A stretch of 64,000 nt of DNA from Alphaproteobacteria bacterium (GTDB taxonomy: Bacteria > Pseudomonadota > Alphaproteobacteria > Micavibrionales > Micavibrionaceae): positions 434,001 through 498,000 of the forward strand of contig JAUHVY010000002.1 of the NCBI GenBank assembly GCA_030424975.1, given 5' to 3'. Under the pieces are notes generated by a model. The model was not told where the DNA came from. It saw only the letters and a program-made list of their open reading frames with translations, and did not search any database. This document shows, piece by piece, positions 1-9,183 of this stretch (positions are counted from its first letter, which is position 1; each line of letters begins with the position of its first letter). The translations under genes and the position numbers were made by a program.

Positions 1-1303
1 TCATACCGACAATCTCAACAAAAGATGTATGCGCAACTGCCATTTTTGCAGCATAGCTGCGTGATTCCATATGCGGACGCGTGTCTTTATTGACTTCCGA
101 TTGCGTTGGCTGATTAAAAGAACGCGGGAAGTAAAGATGTTTCGCCATCGTAAGAATAGCACGTTCATCTTCTGAAATATCATTGGTTCCATCTGCTTCA
201 GTGAAATCAATATCCAGCGTTAATTTCGTACCTATTGTGCGTGTAAAATCAATGTCCTTATTAATTTTTTCATTGCGTTCCTGCGTGCTCAGAGAACCGT
301 CAGGCGTACAAATACCGGCGGTTGCTCCACTACTATCTTTCGGTCCGCAATAATGATCGACATAATGCTCTGTTTCAATATTTTCACTTACACCAGGGCC
401 CCCCTGCGCTGCTGTATCTTCAAGCGCGATATATTCCATCATCAACGCTTTGTTGATTGCATGCTTGTTCAATTCAGACTTTGATTCTGTATGCGCAACA
501 CTACGGATAAATGTACCCACACGACACATTTGCTCGCTCGGGTGATAGTCTTTGTGAGCGCGCGCCATTAATTCTTGATGTTTACGTTGTGTATCCAACT
601 GAATACTTGCATCAAAAAACATACCGATGATTTTTGTTTGCATCACCATGACGGCTGAAAGCTCTTCCGTAGATTTACGTATCGCCCAATTATATCTTTG
701 ACGAACACGGTTAATGTTTGATCCACTGTTATCGCCCAGAAAAACCTCAAGTCGACCGTCACCTAATTCTTCTAAATCTCCTGCGACGCCGGATTTTTGA
801 AATGCTATTTCAATTGGGTTCTGACCTTTTTGTTCGCCGCCTTGCAGACCGCTAGATAAAATACCCGCCCAATCAGCAGAAAGATTCGTATGATCATCGC
901 CACGCTTTAAATCGATATCCGAAAATTCAGGAAAACCTGTTCCCTGCACTTGAAGGCCACCATCTTCTTTATTCAAACTCAGTAAAAGATCGAGATCTCT
1001 TGCAGCTTGTCCGTTCACGGTTTCCGGTGATGAAATATTCATATCAAGGGTAATGTCTTTGCCGGATGCCACTTTTTCCGGTAACAAAACCTTTAAATTT
1101 CCGTCTTGGTCAACAGACTGCGTATTTCTGTCAATCACTTGACCATCCGCCAAAATTTTATATTCAACCTTTGTTCCGGCTGTAAAATCTTTAAAGGACA
1201 ACATGGCCTCAGGCGATGAGGTTACATAAGAAAACACGCTGGCACCCAGGAAAACCGATCCCAGTAATAAGCCGCCTATTATTTTCTTATAATTTTGTTT
1301 CAT
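1..1303 (-). CDS. Exported protein of the tandem paralogue family, member 5 (3' end outside window)
   Basis: The reading frame opens at the ATG at 1303 and stays open for 434 codons to the left edge, so the C-terminus is missing. The N-terminus is a signal peptide or signal anchor (basic MKQNYKK, then a hydrophobic run). Residues 40-200 are unlike the four neighbours. From about residue 220 it has the family core: IIGMFFDASIQLDTQR, a Tyr-x-Pro-Ser motif followed by Cys, then an AHTES-type segment, a second Cys (HYCG) and the IDFT block. It lacks the Cys cluster that follows the signal peptide in the others. It begins 10 bases after the upstream paralogue and is probably the last or a late gene of that operon. 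Function unknown. Confidence 0.8.
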   Translation of the reverse strand, partial: MKQNYKKIIGGLLLGSVFLGASVFSYVTSSPEAMLSFKDFTAGTKVEYKILADGQVIDRNTQSVDQDGNLKVLLPEKVASGKDITLDMNISSPETVNGQAARDLDLLLSLNKEDGGLQVQGTGFPEFSDIDLKRGDDHTNLSADWAGILSSGLQGGEQKGQNPIEIAFQKSGVAGDLEELGDGRLEVFLGDNSGSNINRVRQRYNWAIRKSTEELSAVMVMQTKIIGMFFDASIQLDTQRKHQELMARAHKDYHPSEQMCRVGTFIRSVAHTESKSELNKHAINKALMMEYIALEDTAAQGGPGVSENIETEHYVDHYCGPKDSSGATAGICTPDGSLSTQERNEKINKDIDFTRTIGTKLTLDIDFTEADGTNDISEDERAILTMAKHLYFPRSFNQPTQSEVNKDTRPHMESRSYAAKMAVAHTSFVEIVGM

Positions 1304-1313
1304 CTCGTTATCC

Positions 1314-2687
1314 TTAATCCTGAACTACAGATGACTTGCCATCAAAGTCTAGAATATTATCTTCAATCGCTCTTTGTTGTTGATCAACAGAAAGCTCCAG
1401 CAAAACAGAAAGTGAAGCTTCCGTTCTTAAATAACTTTTTAAAAGGTCAAATTTTTGTATTAACCCAATGGCCTGCATTGCCACTTCCTTACGCTTCACG
1501 TTTGCGGGTTTATCATACAAATTCGTGTAAAAAAGCGGGCTCTGATATGCCAATTTCGTTAAAATTTCCATCTGTGCGTGGTAGCTAGGGTTCGGCCCAA
1601 GGAAAGCCTCGACCTCACTATCAGCGCCACCGGGCATACCCAACTCTTCAAGGTAAGATTCTAAAAAGTCACGAGATCCTGCCGTTCCCGTCCCTTTTAG
1701 AGCCATAAGCGCATTAAAGCTATTTTCAGCGACTTTTGTTTTGGCCACAACCGCACGCTTTTTCAGATACCCTTCCTGCAAAGAAGATAATGTCTCATTG
1801 CCGGCATTCTGAATTTCTTTGGGATCAACATTTGTGAATGTATCAAAACCATATAAATTATTTGCCATCGCAACAACATCTTCGTCACCTAAAGAAGGTG
1901 CTCCACCTGCCGTGAGGTCAAAATCAATCGTCATCGCGTCTTCGACAACCTTCTGGTAGTCAACATCACGATTAAAACGCTCAATCACAGCTTGCCCCGG
2001 ACCGGTACTCAGAGCAATCGTGGGACATATATGGCCCAAGCTGTTACTGTTATTACGGCTATCACAATATTTACTTTGGAAAGAGCCCAATCTTATCTCA
2101 ATGTCATCAGGTGTTCCTCCGGATGCTCCTGTATCTTTATTTCCGAGGAAACGGTCAGATGATCGCTCACTCAAAATCAGAGCATTCGCCTCACCCATTC
2201 GCTCTGTCGCAGCCAAGCTTAAAACGCGCGTACCAAATTCACACATACCACGACTCGGTTGATAATCCTTATTTGCACGAGCATGAAGTTCCTGGAGAAG
2301 GCGTTGTGTTTCCATTTGCTCCTGAGCATCAATAAACATACCGATGATCATAACTTGATGCGTACCAACAGCACCAAGCTGTGACCCCATCTGCATGAAT
2401 AACGGCAACATATTTGCCTGCCAGAATGTCCAATCAAACCACATCCAACGATGAAGTAGTAATTGAAGAAATAAATGCAAATTAATTTCTAAAAAGTCCT
2501 GGAACCAGCCGGATATATCAGTCGGCAATGTAGAGACCAAGCAAGTACAACAGTCGCTACAGCAAACAGCCTGTGCATCTTTTGGCCTAGTCGTCATAGT
2601 GATGGTCGCAGACAAGACAAAAATGCCCAGCAACAAAGAAACCAGAATAACTTTAAAACCAAATAATTTTTTAAACTTTGTAAGCAT
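1314..2687 (-). CDS. Exported Cys-rich protein of the tandem paralogue family, member 4
   Basis: 457 residues from the ATG at 2687, which lies one base after the stop of the upstream gene; GGAG about 10 bases upstream is the likely ribosome site. A TTG 18 bases earlier is open but less likely. A long signal peptide ends near AQA, followed by the cluster CCSDCCTC. The family core (IGMFIDAQEQMETQR) is near residue 112, followed by MCEFGT and a SLAATE segment. The C-terminal third carries the shared NLYDKPANVKRK block and ends in an amphipathic helical stretch. No enzymatic motif is visible. The position, divergent from a Dot/Icm locus, suggests an extracytoplasmic partner or substrate of that system, but this is inference. 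Confidence 0.85.
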   Translation of the reverse strand: MLTKFKKLFGFKVILVSLLLGIFVLSATITMTTRPKDAQAVCCSDCCTCLVSTLPTDISGWFQDFLEINLHLFLQLLLHRWMWFDWTFWQANMLPLFMQMGSQLGAVGTHQVMIIGMFIDAQEQMETQRLLQELHARANKDYQPSRGMCEFGTRVLSLAATERMGEANALILSERSSDRFLGNKDTGASGGTPDDIEIRLGSFQSKYCDSRNNSNSLGHICPTIALSTGPGQAVIERFNRDVDYQKVVEDAMTIDFDLTAGGAPSLGDEDVVAMANNLYGFDTFTNVDPKEIQNAGNETLSSLQEGYLKKRAVVAKTKVAENSFNALMALKGTGTAGSRDFLESYLEELGMPGGADSEVEAFLGPNPSYHAQMEILTKLAYQSPLFYTNLYDKPANVKRKEVAMQAIGLIQKFDLLKSYLRTEASLSVLLELSVDQQQRAIEDNILDFDGKSSVVQD

Positions 2688-2688
2688 T

Positions 2689-4107
2689 TTAGTCACTTGC
2701 TCCAATTGCTATAATCTGGTCTTCAATCTCTTGTTGAAAGTTAACAACAGCAAGCTCCAGAAGCATAGAAATGGTCATTTCACCTCTTAAAAAACTTTTT
2801 AACATGTCAAACTTTTGCATGAGCTTAATCGCTTGAAGCGCGACGGCTTTACGCTCTACGTTTGCAGGTTTGTCATATAAATTCGTGTAAAAATCAGGAT
2901 TTTGATAAATTCTTTTTGTCAAAACTTCCATCTGCGCATAGTAACTTGGATTATCTCCAAGAACATTCAAAATTTCAGCATTCGGAACACCCAAATCACG
3001 CAAAATATGTTCCATATAAACGCGCGAACTCATAGGGTCACGTGTTGAACCGCTCGCAGGAGCAAGTGTATGACCGGGGGTTTTCATTGCCGCAATGGCA
3101 TATAAGCTGTTTTCACCGACACCTCGTTTTGCAATAACAGACCTTAAATCAAGGTAATATTTTTGCATCGTTGTTACTTTTTTATTTGTTCTACTCTTCA
3201 ACAAAAGTGCAGGCGGTCTCGGGAATGTTGTAAACCCGAACAAATTCGCATTTAAGGCCATTAAGTGCTCTTCATCACGATTATCGATTGCAGGTGTACC
3301 TGTATCCTCAATTTTATTATTTGTAATAAAATCAATTTTCATATTTCTCGGATTATCAACCAACGTATAGTAATCAATATCCATGTCTATACGTTCACGT
3401 TTTTCCTGATCCATTGAACCACCTGTCCAGACCAATGGCTCACAAACCTTATTTAAGACTGAACCCGCCGGCCCTACACGTGATTTTTCGTTACAAAAAA
3501 CGTCGCGTAGCTGAACCAAACGCATATATTGGTCAAGGTCATTACCATAGGTCGCGGACGTATCCGCATGCCCTAACTGACGATTAAGTGAGCGACGACG
3601 TAAAATTGTCATAGTAGGTTCGGCCCACATTTCTGTAGCAGCAACACTTTTCACGACAGACCCGAATTCACACATACCCTCGCTAGGGTGATAGCGCTTA
3701 TGCACTTTTGCTTGAATTTCCTGTAACAGACGCTGCGTTTCTAATTGCACTTGTGCATCGATAAACATACCGATTGCCATTGCTTGTTGCATAGCTACGG
3801 CCGTAAATTGCTCTGCTGCTAACATCATAGCGGGAAGAATACTTTGCTCCCACATTTCCTCAATCACAAAGCTCTCAACCTGCTTAAACTCGCGATCCAA
3901 ATAACGATCAAAGTTATCTTGTGATTCCTGCCAAATATCAGGGTCAGCGCCACTAACGGCAGAATAACAGTCACCACAGGCGCTTGCCTTTTTTGATATG
4001 AACGTAGAGGGCATGCCAATCGCCATGACCAAACAAAGAGATGCCAGCCCGCCTCTTATGGAGGACGTCTTGAGTAAATCTGCTATTTTAATGCGCTTAT
4101 TCATCAT
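2689..4107 (-). CDS. Exported Cys-rich protein of the tandem paralogue family, member 3
   Basis: 472 residues. Two adjacent ATG codons (4107 and 4104) overlap the stop of the upstream gene, so translation is probably coupled. The signal peptide ends near KASA, followed by CGDC. The core is near residue 108 (AIGMFIDAQVQLETQR), followed by HPSEGMCEFG with the conserved Cys. The middle holds IDYYTLVDNPR and KIDFITNN, and the C-terminal third holds NLYDKPANVERK. Length and layout match the neighbours, so the copies arose by tandem duplication. No known domain recognised. Confidence 0.85.
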   Translation of the reverse strand: MMNKRIKIADLLKTSSIRGGLASLCLVMAIGMPSTFISKKASACGDCYSAVSGADPDIWQESQDNFDRYLDREFKQVESFVIEEMWEQSILPAMMLAAEQFTAVAMQQAMAIGMFIDAQVQLETQRLLQEIQAKVHKRYHPSEGMCEFGSVVKSVAATEMWAEPTMTILRRRSLNRQLGHADTSATYGNDLDQYMRLVQLRDVFCNEKSRVGPAGSVLNKVCEPLVWTGGSMDQEKRERIDMDIDYYTLVDNPRNMKIDFITNNKIEDTGTPAIDNRDEEHLMALNANLFGFTTFPRPPALLLKSRTNKKVTTMQKYYLDLRSVIAKRGVGENSLYAIAAMKTPGHTLAPASGSTRDPMSSRVYMEHILRDLGVPNAEILNVLGDNPSYYAQMEVLTKRIYQNPDFYTNLYDKPANVERKAVALQAIKLMQKFDMLKSFLRGEMTISMLLELAVVNFQQEIEDQIIAIGASD

Positions 4108-5494
4108 TCTTACTCAAATCACGGTTAATTTCGCCCTGACGTTGACGCAACTCGCTAGCCAACATCACAGACATCATCATTTCCTGACGCAACTCACTTT
4201 CAAAAAGAGCACGGTCAATCATCAATTCAATTGCTTTCATCGCAACGCTTTTACGCTCTACGTTTGCTGGCTTGTCATACAAATTCGCAAAAAACTTAGG
4301 ATCTTGATAAATCTTCTTACCCAGAATTTCCAACTGTGCGTAATAACTTGGATTCTCCCCCATAATTGCAAAAATTTCTTCATCAGGTGTACCGGGAGGC
4401 ATCAATTCTCTGACGATGGCCGCAGCATAAGAGCCTGTTTGCGGAGTGCCTGTGGCACTACTGCCGGTTCCTGCTGATTTCATAGCAACAATTGAATTAA
4501 AACTATGTGTAGCGATACTACGGCCAGCTTCTGCACCACGTAATTCATTATACAACGAACGAGCGCCTTTGTGCTTTTCCAATTGCTCTTGGGAGAAACG
4601 CTGCGTTAAAACACGATTACCATACAAATTCGCAGACAAGGCCATGACATCTTCCTCGTCCGGTGTTGCTGCCGTATTATTTGTAAAATCAATATCCAGC
4701 GTTCTGGGGATTTCAACCAAACGCGTATAGTCAATATCAATATTTACACGCGCACGATCAGTCGCACCAGCAGCAGTACCACCGCCCACACCGTCACGAT
4801 CACACGCAAAATCAAGACCGCTACCTGCGGAATTCCAATTGTTGTCTTTAGGATCACAGTATGTATTTACAAACTGTGCCCAACGTGCATTTGCGTCGTT
4901 TTGGATATTATCAGCAGAAGAACTGTCTTCATAACCAATGTGGCGCTGCAACGCACGCTCAGACAAAGCCAATAAGTTTACACGGGCACGGCTTTCAGAA
5001 GACGCTAAGCTTCTCGCCTGTGTACCGAACCAACAGAAATCATCGCTGACATGGTAGTCCTTATTCGCCTCTGCATGTAGCTCAAATAAAAGACGGCGTG
5101 TTTCCAAATGGCTCTTAGCATCAAAAAACGCGCCGACCATTTCCACCTGATAAACGCCGAATGCGCCTAGGAATTCTGTTAATTCCGCAAGAGCCGGCAA
5201 CCAGAAGTCCTCAAAAAAATCTTCTACAATCCAGTTCTCTTCTTGATTCAAATGGTCTTCAATATTGTCTTCTATAATATTATCCATGAACTCCTGAATA
5301 ATATTCAAAACCAAAACCGTTAGGTTTGTTTCAAAAGGAATACATAAAACACATGGCGTACACAAAGCCTGCGCCTTTTTATTCTGGACTGTCATAACAG
5401 AACCGGACAAAACAGAAAAAAGCACAACCATTATAATAACAGGCTTTACCTTTTTGAAAATTTTCTCTTTTGACCATAAACGCTTCATATTCAT
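4097..5494 (-). CDS. Exported Cys-rich protein of the tandem paralogue family, member 2
   Basis: 465 residues from the ATG at 5494, with AGGTG five bases upstream. The signal peptide (basic start, VVLFSVLSGSVM, ending KKAQA) is followed by CTPCVLC. A very acidic segment (residues about 65-95) precedes the family core (VGAFFDAKSHLETRR). Shared landmarks then follow in order: FCWFGT, RSLASSE, YCDP, the IDYTRLVEIPR and LDIDFTNN blocks, DEEDVMALSANLYGN and NLYDKPANVERK. The last seven codons overlap the start of the next gene. Function unknown; an extracytoplasmic location is well supported. Confidence 0.85.
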   Translation of the reverse strand: MNMKRLWSKEKIFKKVKPVIIMVVLFSVLSGSVMTVQNKKAQALCTPCVLCIPFETNLTVLVLNIIQEFMDNIIEDNIEDHLNQEENWIVEDFFEDFWLPALAELTEFLGAFGVYQVEMVGAFFDAKSHLETRRLLFELHAEANKDYHVSDDFCWFGTQARSLASSESRARVNLLALSERALQRHIGYEDSSSADNIQNDANARWAQFVNTYCDPKDNNWNSAGSGLDFACDRDGVGGGTAAGATDRARVNIDIDYTRLVEIPRTLDIDFTNNTAATPDEEDVMALSANLYGNRVLTQRFSQEQLEKHKGARSLYNELRGAEAGRSIATHSFNSIVAMKSAGTGSSATGTPQTGSYAAAIVRELMPPGTPDEEIFAIMGENPSYYAQLEILGKKIYQDPKFFANLYDKPANVERKSVAMKAIELMIDRALFESELRQEMMMSVMLASELRQRQGEINRDLSKNDE

Positions 5495-5503
5495 CTACAC
5501 CTG

Positions 5504-7060
5504 TTATTCAAAAGTGCCTTCCCCAGCTGTCATACTTCTGTTTGCACTTCTGTGCGAAGCACGCAATTTACTTGCCAGCAATACAGAAACACTCATTTCT
5601 CGACGTAGTTGGCTTTCATATATCTCACGATCAACCATCAACTCAATCGCTTTCATCGCCACTTTTTTACGCGCCACATTTGTCGGGCTTTCATACAAGT
5701 CAGCATAAAAATCAGGATTTTGATAAATGCGCTTCGCTAAAATTTCCAGCTGCGAGAAGTAACTGGGGTTATGCCCTATCAAGCTAAAAATATTTCCGGC
5801 GTTTGACGTCGGGTCAGCCGGCAAAAGCTGATTCATAATTGATGCCAAGAAAGAGCGCGTTTGTTTCTGCGCCAAAAGCACTACCGGCGTTGACCCCGTC
5901 AGAACGCCCGGCGGATAAGGAACCGGCGCCTGAGGATTTCCGGATGAATCAAGGCCCGGCTCATCCGATGTACCCGCAGATTTCAAGCCGACGATCGCGT
6001 TAAAACTTGCTTGCGCAACGCTACGTTTTGCAACAACAGTTCTTAATGCAAGATAAGCTTTTTTGGCCATATCTGAGTTCAGTCTGGACTGAGAAAGACT
6101 TCTCGATAAAACAGTATTACCATACAAGTTACGTGACATAGCGATTACATCTTCTTCATCACCGGCCGCATCAATCGAAGACATCAATGCACTATATGGT
6201 GTACTACCAACGGTGGGCAAACTGTAATCAGCATCAAGACCGCCATTCCCGGGGGTCATATCAAACTCCAAAGTACGCGGCCACTCAATCAAGCGCGTGT
6301 AATCAATATCACGGTTCATGCGATTTGCACTTTCCGCACCCACATTACCGCCACCATGCTCACACGCCAAATACAATCCTGTTCTTTCCGGGTGATCTGC
6401 TCGCGGAAGATAATTGTTATCCCGGTAATCACAATACGTAGTAATGAACTGCTGCCATCTCGCCTGATAATCTCCAGATGGGTCCTCGGACCCTGACATA
6501 TTTACGCTACCGAGTTGACGCTCCAGATTGATTCGAGACAAACCCAAGGCATTGTAACGCGCCTTCATTCCTGTTGCAGCCAAAGAACGAACGTTCGTTC
6601 CGAACATACAAAAGCTCTCACTTGGTTGATAGTCTTGATGCGCTTCGAACTGAAGCTGCCTATATAAACGCTGCGTATCCAATTGCGTTTGCGCATCCAA
6701 AAACATACCGATAATCTCGGTGTAGGACATTGCTACAGCAGACATTTGCGTAACCATTGCTGATGCCGCCGGAACAAACTCCCCCTCAAACATGATTTCG
6801 ATCCACCAATCTTCGTATGCATCAAGGTCATCATCGAATTCGTCTTTGGTGTTCTGCCTAAGATCCTCATGTGCTTGCTCAATAAAATCAGATGCCTGAT
6901 CACAAGAGCTTTCAGCACAGGAGAAACAACAGGCCTGCGCGGGCGAGGGGATCATAGAAAATAACGGAACAGCACATAAAAAAAGTAGCGTCACGTGTGT
7001 ACGCGTGCCTGGTGCAAACTTGCTTCTCCAGCAATCTTTTAAAGTGTTCCAGTTGAGCAT
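5504..7060 (-). CDS. Exported Cys-rich protein of the tandem paralogue family, member 1 (first gene of operon)
   Basis: 518 residues, the longest copy. The signal peptide ends near PAQA and is followed by CCFSCAESSC. The first 80 mature residues are strongly acidic. The family core is near residue 115 (IIGMFLDAQTQLDTQR), followed by FCMFGTNVRSLAAT. A Gly/Pro-rich insertion near residues 370-400 accounts for the extra length. The end shows NPDFYADLYESPTNVARK. It is the promoter-proximal gene, divergent from icmL across a 266-base AT-rich gap. Function unknown. Confidence 0.85.
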   Translation of the reverse strand: MLNWNTLKDCWRSKFAPGTRTHVTLLFLCAVPLFSMIPSPAQACCFSCAESSCDQASDFIEQAHEDLRQNTKDEFDDDLDAYEDWWIEIMFEGEFVPAASAMVTQMSAVAMSYTEIIGMFLDAQTQLDTQRLYRQLQFEAHQDYQPSESFCMFGTNVRSLAATGMKARYNALGLSRINLERQLGSVNMSGSEDPSGDYQARWQQFITTYCDYRDNNYLPRADHPERTGLYLACEHGGGNVGAESANRMNRDIDYTRLIEWPRTLEFDMTPGNGGLDADYSLPTVGSTPYSALMSSIDAAGDEEDVIAMSRNLYGNTVLSRSLSQSRLNSDMAKKAYLALRTVVAKRSVAQASFNAIVGLKSAGTSDEPGLDSSGNPQAPVPYPPGVLTGSTPVVLLAQKQTRSFLASIMNQLLPADPTSNAGNIFSLIGHNPSYFSQLEILAKRIYQNPDFYADLYESPTNVARKKVAMKAIELMVDREIYESQLRREMSVSVLLASKLRASHRSANRSMTAGEGTFE

Positions 7061-7326
7061 TAATTAATCCAAAAGCCTATTTACAGTCTTACTATGCTGC
7101 AACATTTTGAAAAATATTTCAATTATTTTAATAAGGAAAAGACCACCAAGGCGAAAAATCGCCCCGAACAGACAAAATTAGATAAAGACTGTGGTAACAT
7201 TTACAAAAAATTAGCAAATTACCTTTATTCAAATATTGAGTATTATTTATTTTTATTACACAATACACTTTATAAAGTCGGATCACCTCCGGAAGACAAC
7301 AAAATTATCGGAAGCACACCATTATC
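7061..7326. promoter_or_regulatory. Divergent intergenic region between the paralogue operon and the Dot/Icm locus
   Basis: An AT-rich stretch of 266 bases between two divergent operons must hold promoters for both. I see TTGAGT at 7236-7241 and several A/T-rich hexamers, but no pair with good spacing, so no promoter is assigned. A 79-codon open frame crossing it has no ribosome site and runs into icmL. Confidence 0.4.
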
Positions 7327-8058
7327 ATGTTGAAGAAAAAAAACGCCCCTGAAGAAAACAAGCAAGAAGAGCAAGCGGAAGTTATATTGACCGCAGAAGA
7401 GCGTGAAGCTCAGGAGCAAAAAAAGTTCAAAGAAGAGACCGCTGGTCTTGGCCGTGTTGTGGTTAGAAACGAATTTTACCGAGACGGATACAGAAGCCTT
7501 CTCAAAATGACACTTATTCAAAGTGTTGCCATCCTGGCGCTAATCGCTGCGATGTTTTATGTAATCAAGATCCATCAACCAAGGCACTTCTACTTCGCAA
7601 CAACCGAAGATGGTCGCCTTATCCCGATGGTTCCACTTAGCCAACCAAACCTCAGCACGCCTGCCCTACTATCCTGGGTTGCGCAAGCCACAACCGAGGT
7701 TATGACATTCGGCTTTAACGATTACCGTCGCCGCCTCCAAGAATCATCGCGAAACTTTACAAAGCGCGGATGGGAAAGCTTCACCCAGGCATTGCAGCGC
7801 TCGCGAATTATTGAAATGGTCGAAGTGCACCAACAAATCATTAGTGCGGCCCCCAAGGGTGCGCCGGTGCTTGATTCGGAACAGCTCGTAGCGGGACGAT
7901 ATCAATGGGTGGTGCAAATTCCACTTGCGCTCACATATAGATCTGGCTCAAAAGCAAGTAATAGTAACCTGCTTGTGACCGTTGTTGTAGTGCGTGTTCC
8001 TCGCCTTGAAAGCCCCAACGGCGTTGGGATTGAGCAGTGGATCGCAGAGGCAAGGTAA
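7327..8058 (+). CDS. icmL: IcmL/DotI, inner-membrane component of the type IVB secretion core
   Basis: 243 residues. A charged cytoplasmic N-terminus precedes one membrane segment at about residues 61-81. The periplasmic domain then begins with YFATTEDGRLIPMVPL. It continues with NDYRRRLQ, FTKRGWESF, GRYQWVVQIPL and ends near GIEQWI, the typical DotI/IcmL series. In Legionella DotI forms an inner-membrane complex with DotJ as part of the Dot/Icm apparatus. No separate DotJ-like gene is seen here. It is the first gene of the conserved order icmL-icmK-icmE. The ribosome site is weak (CGGAAG about 15 bases upstream). Confidence 0.93.
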   Translation: MLKKKNAPEENKQEEQAEVILTAEEREAQEQKKFKEETAGLGRVVVRNEFYRDGYRSLLKMTLIQSVAILALIAAMFYVIKIHQPRHFYFATTEDGRLIPMVPLSQPNLSTPALLSWVAQATTEVMTFGFNDYRRRLQESSRNFTKRGWESFTQALQRSRIIEMVEVHQQIISAAPKGAPVLDSEQLVAGRYQWVVQIPLALTYRSGSKASNSNLLVTVVVVRVPRLESPNGVGIEQWIAEAR

Positions 8059-8166
8059 TACGATACGATCAATTTTTTTACTCTATTATGTTGATAATAC
8101 GTGACAATTACAAAATTCCGATGTATCGTTTATGAGTTTTTAGAGTATCTGGGTTAAAAGAAGTTC

Positions 8167-9183
8167 ATGCAATACAGAAAATTTTCAATTAAATACGGTA
8201 AATCCATAGTATTAAGAACTATGGGAATCGGTTTCATGCTGGCATGCTCCTCAGCAATCAGCTATCCTTCATATGCGCAAGAACCTGATGCGCTTCCTGA
8301 TGGCACTACCGGCGAAGAATTGTTCGGTTATGAAGAGGGCGAAGGTCTTGATTTTGAGAAAACGACAGAGCAGCTTGAGGATTCATTCAGAAAGCAGGCA
8401 TTTGATCAGGCGCTGAAGCAGCTATTGCCTTTGAAACCTGAAGAGATCAGAACGCTACTTGAGCATTTCGACAGAACTGTTGAATCTACCGAAATTCCCG
8501 TGCACCCTTACCCAAGACCTGAATCTGTTGTTCAGACTATTTCTCTTGACCCGGGTGTAGCCCCTCTTAAACTTAAAATGGCATACGGATATGTAACAAC
8601 TATCAGTATCCTTGATTCATCGGGTGAGCCGTGGCCCATCGAGGACTTAAGCTGGGTTGGTGACTTTTTAATTCATGATTCAGAAGTGTATGAAAATACA
8701 CATATGATACGTATCTCCCCTAGTTCTCAATTTGCGCATGGGAATATATCGATGCGTTTACAGGGTCTGGTAGCACCTGTTATTCTGACAATGGAAACCA
8801 ACCGTGATATTGTGCATTACAGGTTTGATGGTATTATCCCTAAAAGAGGCCCAGGTGCCAAAACGCCCCTCATTGATCCTGGTGTAACACTGACTGCCGG
8901 TGACCCGGATATGTCAGTTGCGCTTGGTGGTGTTGTCCCCGAAGATGCTGAAATTTTAGATGTTACAGGCGTAGATGGCCGCACAAGTGCATACATTTAC
9001 AACGGCCTAACTTATTTGAGAACACCATTAACATTGCTGTCCCCTGGTTGGGATAGCTCGGTCACATCTGCGGATGGAACAAAAATTTATGCGTTGGAAG
9101 AGACGCCTGTTGTTTTACTATCAGATCGGGGGCGCATGGTTCGTGCTCGCCTGACTGCGCGTGAGGAGTTGCTAGATGAATGA
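8167..9183 (+). CDS. icmK: DotH/IcmK, outer-membrane core component of the type IVB secretion system
   Basis: 338 residues with an N-terminal export signal ending near SYAQ. The DotH signature is present: YVTTISILDSSGEPWPIED near residue 140, then a beta-rich C-terminal domain. In Legionella DotH sits in the outer-membrane ring with DotC, DotD and DotG. The length is slightly below the Legionella protein. The 3' end overlaps dotG by eight bases, and the shared GAGGAG lies inside dotH. MLAC at residues 24-27 resembles a lipobox only loosely. Confidence 0.92.
   Translation: MQYRKFSIKYGKSIVLRTMGIGFMLACSSAISYPSYAQEPDALPDGTTGEELFGYEEGEGLDFEKTTEQLEDSFRKQAFDQALKQLLPLKPEEIRTLLEHFDRTVESTEIPVHPYPRPESVVQTISLDPGVAPLKLKMAYGYVTTISILDSSGEPWPIEDLSWVGDFLIHDSEVYENTHMIRISPSSQFAHGNISMRLQGLVAPVILTMETNRDIVHYRFDGIIPKRGPGAKTPLIDPGVTLTAGDPDMSVALGGVVPEDAEILDVTGVDGRTSAYIYNGLTYLRTPLTLLSPGWDSSVTSADGTKIYALEETPVVLLSDRGRMVRARLTAREELLDE

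Noticed and set aside
1-210. 69-residue minus-strand open frame at the left edge
   Set aside because: It lies in another frame inside the partial paralogue gene 1-1303, whose protein aligns with its neighbours.
7094-7333. 79-residue plus-strand frame in the gap before icmL
   Set aside because: No ribosome site, low-complexity AT-rich coding, and its end overlaps the icmL start.
8236-8250. Lipoprotein lipobox in DotH (MLAC)
   Set aside because: Met and Leu at -3 and -2 do not fit the lipobox well, and DotH homologues are not lipoproteins.
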